In this document: piece by piece, positions 13,533 to 18,829 of the stretch
Position numbering within the stretch: the first letter of the stretch is position 1
Layout of the letters: every line of letters begins with the position of its first letter
Position numbers and translations under genes: made by a program
Notes under the pieces: model-generated
What the model was told of the DNA's origin: nothing
The model's database searches: none
The model's input: only the letters and a program-made list of their open reading frames with translations
From: Eubacteriales bacterium
GTDB lineage: Bacteria; Bacillota; Clostridia; Peptostreptococcales; Anaerovoracaceae
Length of the DNA: 18,829 nucleotides
NCBI GenBank assembly: GCA_029098205.1
Contig: JAQXNW010000120.1
Coordinates: 1-18,829 of the forward strand
Reading direction: 5' to 3'

Positions 13533-15935
13533 CTACAGCGATAAAATCAGCGAACCAAGGGCATGAACCAAAAATGCAGCAATCCAGGCAATGATGCACT
13601 GAAAGAAGACGGTAAAGACTGCCGTCTTCGCTTTCATTTCCTTCCCGATCGATGTTATGGCCGCGACGCAGGGCGTATAAAGCAGGCAGAAGACCAGAAG
13701 GCAGAACGCGGAGAATGGCTGGAGCGTGTGCTGCAATGCGGCGGTGCTTCCGAATAAAATGTGCAGTGTTGAAACAACGCTTTCTTTTGCCATAAATCCG
13801 GAGATTAAGGAAACGGAAATCCGCCAGTCAGAAAATCCCAATGGCTTGAAAATCGGTGTGATCCAGCCGGCCGCAATCGCAAGGATACTGTCTTTGGAGT
13901 CTGTAACCATGGTAAATCTCGGACTGAAATTCTGTAAAAACCAGATAGCAATCGTTGCTATGAAAATGACGGTAAAAGCTTTTGTGATAAATTCCTTGGA
14001 CTTTTCCCACAGCAGCTGCAGAACGCTTTTTGGACTGGGCATTCTGTAATTCGGAAGTTCCATCACGAAAGGAACGGCCTCTCCCTTGAAAACGGAATTT
14101 TTTGTGAGCAGTGCGACAAGTATGCCGGTAAAAATTCCAATTAAATAAATTGTGATCATTATTAATCCGCCGTGACCAGGGAAAAACGCGGCTGTAAAAA
14201 AGGCATACATTGGAACTTTCGCAGAGCAGCTCATAAAAGGGATCAGCAGAATCGTCATTCTTCGGTCGCGTTCTGACGGAAGCGTACGGCTGGCCATAAC
14301 GGCGGGCACAGAGCATCCGAATCCGATCAGCATCGGAACCATACTTCTTCCGGAGAGTCCGATTTTCCGAAGAAGTTTATCCATTACAAAAGCCACTCTG
14401 GCCATATATCCAGTATCTTCCAGCAGTGAAAGAAAGAAGAACAAGACGACTATAATCGGGAGAAAGCTGAGTACAGAACCGACTCCATTGAATATGCCAT
14501 CTGTAATCAGCGACTGAATAACGGGACTTACCCCGATGGCCTGCATTCCATGTGCAGTAATGTCTGAGAGTATATTTATCCCAGCTGCCATCAGATCCTG
14601 CAGCCATGCTCCGATCACATTAAATGTCAGCCAGAATATGAGCCCCATGATAGCGATAAACATAGGAATCGCAGTATATTTTCCGGTGAGGATTCTGTCA
14701 ATTTTACGGCTGCGAGCCTGTTCTCGGCTCTCTTTTTTGGGCTTTATGACCGTTTTTCGAACCACATCCTGAATAAAAGAAAACCGCATATCCGCTATGG
14801 CAGCGGCATGGTCGAGACCGCTCTCTTTTTCCATCTGCTTCGTGATATGACTGAGCATTTCTTTTTCATTCTGATCCAATCCTAAAGCGGAAATAACCAT
14901 ATCATCTCCCTCTAGAAGCTTTGTGGCCGCGAATCGGATCGGAATTCCCGCCCGCTCGGTATGATCCTGAATCAAGGCCATGACACCGTGAATAGCACGA
15001 TGCACAGCTCCGCCTCGGTTGTTTTTATTGCAGAAATCCAGCCGTTTTGGACGTTCGACATATTTTGCCACATGGATTGCGTGATCAATGAGCTCCTCAA
15101 CACCTTGGTTTTTCGATGCAGAGATAGGAATAACCGGAACTCCTAAGGCCATCTCCATCTGATTTACGAGAACGGATCCGCCGTTCCCCTGTACCTCGTC
15201 CATCATATTCAGTGCGATAACCATGGGAATATCCAGTTCAAGAAGCTGAAGAGTAAGATACAAATTCCGCTCAATGTTGGTAGCATCAACAATATTTATG
15301 ATGCCGCGCGGTTTTTCGTTCAGGATATACTGCCGCGATACAATTTCCTCGCTGCTGTACGGGGACATGGAATAAATTCCAGGGAGATCGGTAACTTCCG
15401 TATCTTTATGCCCGCGGATGACGCCGGTTTTCCGGTCAACGGTGACGCCGGGAAAATTTCCGACATGCTGGTTTGCACCGGTAAGCTGATTGAACAAAGT
15501 TGTTTTTCCAGAATTCTGATTGCCGGCGAGAGCAAATGTGAGAATTGTTCCCTTCGGAAGAGGATGTTCGGTTTTTCGGTCATGGAATTTGCCGCCTTCA
15601 CCGAGTCCGGGATGTTCTTCGGTATGAAATTCTGATATAGGAAGGGGTTCTTCAGAATCCGGAGCGGCCGTTTCTTCAGTTTGCTCAGAAAGCTCTGCAT
15701 CCGTCAGAATTTCAACGTCAATTTTCACAGCTTCTTCCAGCCGAAGTGTCAGTGTGTAATCGTGAATTCTTACTTCCATAGGATCGCCCATCGGCGCGAG
15801 TTTTACAAATGTAACAACCGCGCCTGGAATCAATCCCATATCCAGCAAGTGGTGCCGAAGCGCGCCGTCTCCTCCAATACGAAGAATGCGGGCGCTCTGT
15901 CCAACTGTCAGTTCCCGTAAAGTATTCATATTCAA
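13533..15935 (-). CDS. feoB: Fused FeoA-FeoB ferrous iron transporter (800 aa)
   Basis: FeoB imports Fe2+ across the cytoplasmic membrane under anaerobic conditions. Here a FeoA SH3-like domain is fused in front (residues 1-76: LTVGQSARILRIGG, LLDMGLIPGAVV), joined by an acidic linker (77-128). The G domain has G1 GNQNSGKTT (138-146), GNFPGVTVDRKTG, G3 DLPG (183-186), G4 NMMD (243-246) and SAS (272-274). The membrane core carries the Gate/cysteine motifs GFGCSVPAVMASR, FMSCSAKVPMYAFF and LLYTPCVAAI. G1 has Asn-Ser (NQNSGKT), where many FeoB proteins have NPN(A/S)GK. ATG 15935 is the first start, with GAAAGGG some 14 bases upstream. No separate feoC or feoA is adjacent. Confidence 0.97.
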   Translation of the reverse strand: MNMNTLRELTVGQSARILRIGGDGALRHHLLDMGLIPGAVVTFVKLAPMGDPMEVRIHDYTLTLRLEEAVKIDVEILTDAELSEQTEETAAPDSEEPLPISEFHTEEHPGLGEGGKFHDRKTEHPLPKGTILTFALAGNQNSGKTTLFNQLTGANQHVGNFPGVTVDRKTGVIRGHKDTEVTDLPGIYSMSPYSSEEIVSRQYILNEKPRGIINIVDATNIERNLYLTLQLLELDIPMVIALNMMDEVQGNGGSVLVNQMEMALGVPVIPISASKNQGVEELIDHAIHVAKYVERPKRLDFCNKNNRGGAVHRAIHGVMALIQDHTERAGIPIRFAATKLLEGDDMVISALGLDQNEKEMLSHITKQMEKESGLDHAAAIADMRFSFIQDVVRKTVIKPKKESREQARSRKIDRILTGKYTAIPMFIAIMGLIFWLTFNVIGAWLQDLMAAGINILSDITAHGMQAIGVSPVIQSLITDGIFNGVGSVLSFLPIIVVLFFFLSLLEDTGYMARVAFVMDKLLRKIGLSGRSMVPMLIGFGCSVPAVMASRTLPSERDRRMTILLIPFMSCSAKVPMYAFFTAAFFPGHGGLIMITIYLIGIFTGILVALLTKNSVFKGEAVPFVMELPNYRMPSPKSVLQLLWEKSKEFITKAFTVIFIATIAIWFLQNFSPRFTMVTDSKDSILAIAAGWITPIFKPLGFSDWRISVSLISGFMAKESVVSTLHILFGSTAALQHTLQPFSAFCLLVFCLLYTPCVAAITSIGKEMKAKTAVFTVFFQCIIAWIAAFLVHALGSLILSL

Positions 15936-16015
15936 TTATTGCCCTTTCTATTGTTCTTTCGAAGAAAAGGGTGAAGGTATACTTTGTCCTCATCTTCTGA
16001 TCTTTTCGAAATATC

Positions 16016-16024
16016 TGCTATAAT
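16016..16024 (+). promoter_or_regulatory. Extended -10 promoter for the SDR gene
   Basis: TGCTATAAT (16016-16024) is a perfect extended -10 element in the 174-base divergent region between feoAB and the SDR gene. A weak TTCTGA lies 18 bases upstream. The transcript would have an 80-base leader. The promoter for feoAB must lie in the same region but is not clear. Confidence 0.5.
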
Positions 16025-16109
16025 AGTATCATAAAATATAAAAAAACGGGGGAGTCCGCGAGAAGAATACATAAACGATTCAATGTATAAATAGAAGGGA
16101 GCTGAGAGC

Positions 16110-16895
16110 GTGCGTATTGCTGTGATTACAGGAGCGTCGTCTGGTCTGGGAAAGCTGTTCGCGAAAGAAATAGTCCGTACGGAAAAAGATATTGATGGAT
16201 TCTGGCTTATTGCCCGAAGAGAGGAAAAACTGCAGGAAACAGCGGATTCTCTTCCTCTTCCGTCCAGAATATTCCCACTGGATCTTACCGATCTGTCTTC
16301 GTTTAATATAATAAAGAATGCACTTCGGGAGAGTGATGTTGAAGTCGGTATTCTCATTAATGCGGCCGGCTTTGGAAAAATTGGGAATTATCAGAGAGTA
16401 AGCAGGGAAGACAGCGACCGCATGATCGATTTGAACTGCCGTGCGGCGGTGGATATGACGATGCTCTGTCTTCCTTATATGCGGAGAGGGGACCGGGTGA
16501 TGGAAATCTGCTCCACGGCGGCCTTTCAGCCATTTCCGTATTTGAATATATATGCGGCGACAAAGTCTTTTCTTTATAATTACTCACGGGCTCTTCGCTG
16601 GGAATTAAGACCGCGTGGAATTACTGTAACCGCAGTCTGCCCATATTGGATGAAAGATACGGAATTTATTCCTTTTGCCCAGAAAAATGACGCCTGTCAA
16701 AGTACGAAGGATGCAATCCGCGGATATCCTTTGTCTCAGAAGTCTGTAGCGGTCGTCCGCCGTGCGCTTCGGGACAGCCGCATCGGGCTTGCCGTTTCCA
16801 CACCTGGAATCGTACCGACTGTACATAGAATTTCCGCGAAGGTAATCCCGAGAAGCCTTATGATGTGGATCTGGGAAGGACTCCGAAGACTATGA
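16110..16895 (+). CDS. Short-chain dehydrogenase/reductase (SDR), 261 aa
   Basis: GTG 16110 is the start, with GGGAG (16097-16101) eight bases upstream and no nearby ATG that keeps the whole nucleotide-binding motif. This is a classical SDR: the cofactor-binding TGASSGLG (7-14), structural NAAG (84-87), catalytic Ser135 (ICSTAAF) and YAATK (Tyr148, Lys152). R36 and R37 after the second strand (LIARREEKL) favour NADP(H) over NAD(H) by general family rule. The C-terminal part (VVRRALRDSRIGL, then a hydrophobic tail) resembles 'YqjQ/DltE-like' oxidoreductases, but the substrate cannot be assigned. It is monocistronic and divergent from feoAB. No obvious terminator follows before the amt promoter. 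Confidence 0.9.
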   Translation: MRIAVITGASSGLGKLFAKEIVRTEKDIDGFWLIARREEKLQETADSLPLPSRIFPLDLTDLSSFNIIKNALRESDVEVGILINAAGFGKIGNYQRVSREDSDRMIDLNCRAAVDMTMLCLPYMRRGDRVMEICSTAAFQPFPYLNIYAATKSFLYNYSRALRWELRPRGITVTAVCPYWMKDTEFIPFAQKNDACQSTKDAIRGYPLSQKSVAVVRRALRDSRIGLAVSTPGIVPTVHRISAKVIPRSLMMWIWEGLRRL

Positions 16896-16942
16896 TATTA
16901 GTGTATTGTATTTAATAACATTAAAACATAGTAAAAATTTTA

Positions 16943-16971
16943 TTGACACACAACAAAAAAATGCCTATAAT
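16943..16971 (+). promoter_or_regulatory. Consensus sigma-A promoter of the amt gene
   Basis: TTGACA (16943-16948) and TATAAT (16966-16971), 17 bases apart, match the consensus exactly. The start of transcription should be near 16978, giving a leader of about 190 bases with several hairpins. A perfect promoter this strong suggests that control occurs downstream, in the leader. Confidence 0.88.
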
Positions 16972-16982
16972 TCGAAGCATAG

Positions 16983-17030
16983 AACAAAGGCGTTCTGAGA
17001 TGCAGTAAGCGTTTCAGAACGTATTTTGTT
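16983..17030 (+). promoter_or_regulatory. Long hairpin at the 5' end of the amt leader
   Basis: CGTTCTGAGATGC (16991-17003) pairs with GCGTTTCAGAACG (17009-17021) over 13 bp (two G-U pairs) around loop AGTAA. An outer AACAAA (16983-16988) can pair with TTTGTT (17025-17030). It begins only a few bases after the predicted transcription start. A second small stem (CAGGAAGC 17033-17040 with GCTTCTG 17055-17061) follows, and then the terminator. Paired hairpins before a terminator are the layout of ANTAR-type antitermination leaders of nitrogen genes. The AGTAA loop does not clearly show the usual A1/G4 pattern, so that reading is uncertain. Confidence 0.55.
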
Positions 17031-17069
17031 TTCAGGAAGCTTTTTATACCTCCGGCTTCTGTTTTCGCA

Positions 17070-17116
17070 GCAAAGGAGCTGTTTCCGGATCAGGATACAG
17101 CGCCCTTGCTTTTTTT
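17070..17116 (+). terminator. Intrinsic terminator inside the amt leader (attenuator candidate)
   Basis: GCAAAGGAGCTGTTTCC (17070-17086) pairs with 17093-17109 (three mismatches) around a 6-base loop, followed by seven T (17110-17116). It lies after the promoter and 50 bases before the amt start, so it should stop transcription before the gene unless prevented. TTCGCA (17064-17069) and TGCGAA (17116-17121) can extend the structure around the T-tract. Confidence 0.72.
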
Positions 17117-17165
17117 GCGAAGATTAATTAATGATTTCAGGAAAATGGAAAGAAGGTCGGGAAAC

Positions 17166-18829
17166 ATGAAATTCAGTATGACAACCGTATCATGGGTGCT
17201 GATATGCGCAGCGCTTGTTTATTTGATGCAGGCAGGGTTCGCATTATGCGAAGCGGGTTTGACCAGAGCAAAGAATACGGGAAATATTTTGATGAAAAAT
17301 ATGATGGATTTCTGCATCGGCACACCATGCTTCTGGCTTGTCGGATTCGGTATCATGTTTGGAGGAACCGGCGCATTTATAGGAAGCTTTGACCCGATGA
17401 TCCGAGGTACGTACACAGCGGCTAACAGTGTAGTTCCTCAGAATATTCCGCTTTGGGCGTATGTAATATTTCAGACAGTGTTCTGCGCGACGTCCGCAAC
17501 GATCGTATCCGGATCCATGGCGGAGCGGACAAATTTTAAGGCATACTGCATTTATTCCGCAGCGATTTCACTGATTGTATATCCGATCAGCGGACATTGG
17601 ATCTGGGGCGGCGGCTGGCTTTCTAATCTTGGATTTCATGATTTTGCAGGGTCAACATGCGTACATATGGTCGGCGGTCTTATCGCCTGCCTCGGCGCTG
17701 CACTGCTTGGACCGCGGATCGGGAAATACGATAAGGACGGTCACGCGAAAGCAATTCCGGGACATAACCTGCTTGCCATGACGCTCGGAGTTTTTATTCT
17801 CTGGTTCTGCTGGTTCGGATTTAACGGCGGTTCCACCGTTGCGATGGATTCGGATGCAGCTGCTGAAACAGCCTCCCTTGTGTTTGTAAATACGAACCTC
17901 GCGGCAGCAGTGGCTACCGTTGTTGCCATGATTTTTACATGGATTCGATATGGGAAACCGGATGTATCGATGACAATGAACGCAGCTCTTGCCGGTCTGG
18001 TTGCAATTACAGCTCCCTGTGACTGCGTTTCGACATTCGGTGCCTTTATCATTGGATTTGTAGCGGGCATTATTGTTGTACTCAGCGTGGAATTCTTTGA
18101 CAATATCGCGAAGATCGATGATCCGGTCGGCGCTGTTTCCGTACACATGGTAAACGGAATCTGGGGAACGATCGCGGTCGGTCTTTTCTCCACCGGAGCA
18201 GATGGCGTCGGCAAAGGGCTGTTTTACGGCGGCGGATTCCATCAGCTCGGCATACAGTGCCTTGGATTCATTTCGGTTGCAGCATATGTTCTTATTGTAA
18301 TGTATATCGTATTTAAAATTATCGATAAGACGGTGGGCCTTCGTGTTCCGGAGCAGGTTGAAATTGACGGACTGGATATTCATGAACATGGTCTAACGAG
18401 CGCTTATTCCGGTTTCGCGATTACGGATGTCACTGATATGGAAATGGATGTAAACGAAAATACTGATTTAGGAGAAGATGACTATGATAAGGCCTCCGAA
18501 GCGAAAAAGAACGCGGCGGTAAAAGTTATACGGGAAGCCCCGGTATTCAGCGATTCGGATACAGGCATGCATAAGGTCTCCATTATCTGCCGTCTGTCTA
18601 AATTCGATGCTCTTAAAAAAGCTTTGAATGAACTTGGCGTTACCGGAATGACAATGTATCAGGTAATGGGAAGCGGCATTGAAAAGGGATCTACGCAGAA
18701 ATACCGCGGCGCTGTCGTTGATTCTACGCTTCTTCCTAAGGTGAAAGTAGAAGTAATCGTTGGTTCGATCCCGGTAGATGATGTTATTGAAACGGCAAAG
18801 CGGGCTCTCTATACAGGGCATATCGGCGA
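17166..18829 (+). CDS. amt: Ammonium transporter fused to a P-II regulatory domain (3' end outside window)
   Basis: The frame is open to the right edge. ATG 17166 has AGAAGG (17151-17156) upstream. Residues 1 to about 400 form an Amt/MEP/Rh channel of about 11 membrane segments. Recognisable blocks are MQAGFALCEAGLTRAKN, DFAGSTCVHMVGG with H167, and DDPVGAVSVHMVNGIWG with H327; these are the twin pore histidines. An acidic linker of about 60 residues follows. From about residue 470 a P-II (GlnB/GlnK) domain begins (KVSIICRLSKFDALKKALNE), with T-loop GIEKGSTQKYRGAVVDS and LPKVKVEVIV. By alignment to E. coli GlnB, the uridylylated Tyr51 is Val here, so this domain should sense ligands directly. 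The window stops at YTGHIG, just before the last strands. Fusion of channel and regulator is known in Clostridia. Confidence 0.95.
   Translation, partial: MKFSMTTVSWVLICAALVYLMQAGFALCEAGLTRAKNTGNILMKNMMDFCIGTPCFWLVGFGIMFGGTGAFIGSFDPMIRGTYTAANSVVPQNIPLWAYVIFQTVFCATSATIVSGSMAERTNFKAYCIYSAAISLIVYPISGHWIWGGGWLSNLGFHDFAGSTCVHMVGGLIACLGAALLGPRIGKYDKDGHAKAIPGHNLLAMTLGVFILWFCWFGFNGGSTVAMDSDAAAETASLVFVNTNLAAAVATVVAMIFTWIRYGKPDVSMTMNAALAGLVAITAPCDCVSTFGAFIIGFVAGIIVVLSVEFFDNIAKIDDPVGAVSVHMVNGIWGTIAVGLFSTGADGVGKGLFYGGGFHQLGIQCLGFISVAAYVLIVMYIVFKIIDKTVGLRVPEQVEIDGLDIHEHGLTSAYSGFAITDVTDMEMDVNENTDLGEDDYDKASEAKKNAAVKVIREAPVFSDSDTGMHKVSIICRLSKFDALKKALNELGVTGMTMYQVMGSGIEKGSTQKYRGAVVDSTLLPKVKVEVIVGSIPVDDVIETAKRALYTGHIG

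Noticed and set aside
17652..18389. Long - strand frame (245 codons) opposite amt
   Set aside because: It is antisense to the Amt channel and shows low-complexity His/Cys/Asn-rich sequence with no domain. It is a shadow frame.

Overview
The window looks like a chromosome segment of a Gram-positive anaerobe of the class Clostridia, most likely a gut Lachnospiraceae-type bacterium. The clues are: a fused FeoA-FeoB iron transporter, an ammonium transporter carrying its own P-II domain, a flavodoxin next to a DUF3793 gene, strong GGAGG-type ribosome binding sites, extended -10 promoters, and a block of small conjugative-element proteins of the kind found in this group (DUF5688, ArdC-like, TTRAP-like, YodL). 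The assignment rests on recognised families, not on a marker gene.

Region 1 (about 1-3600, + strand) is the cargo end of an integrative conjugative element that appears to be decaying. It holds a DUF5688 gene interrupted by an in-frame TAG, two small conserved proteins, a strong terminator, an ArdC-like antirestriction gene broken by one TAG and two frameshifts, then intact TTRAP-like and YodL genes and a 20-bp bidirectional terminator hairpin.

Region 2 (about 3597-6022, - strand) holds a two-gene unit. A WYL-domain regulator lacking its N-terminal DNA-binding part is followed one base later by a 491-aa protein whose C-terminus carries a HEPN-like RNKICH motif. It is a candidate, undescribed defence or toxin unit. 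Between it and the core genome lies about 250 bp of non-coding DNA with degenerate direct repeats, the probable boundary of the inserted material.

Region 3 (6023-18829) is core-like chromosome. It contains rlmD and tgt (tRNA/rRNA modification, - strand), an NSS-family Na+-coupled symporter (+), an unknown membrane protein (-), flavodoxin and DUF3793 (+), a GT-A-like glycosyltransferase (+), feoAB (-), an SDR oxidoreductase (+), and an Amt-P-II fusion that runs off the right edge. Flavodoxin, DUF3793 and FeoAB together suggest an iron-response neighbourhood. A 16-bp perfect palindrome precedes the flavodoxin gene, and the amt gene has a consensus promoter followed by a long structured leader ending in an intrinsic terminator, which suggests attenuation control.
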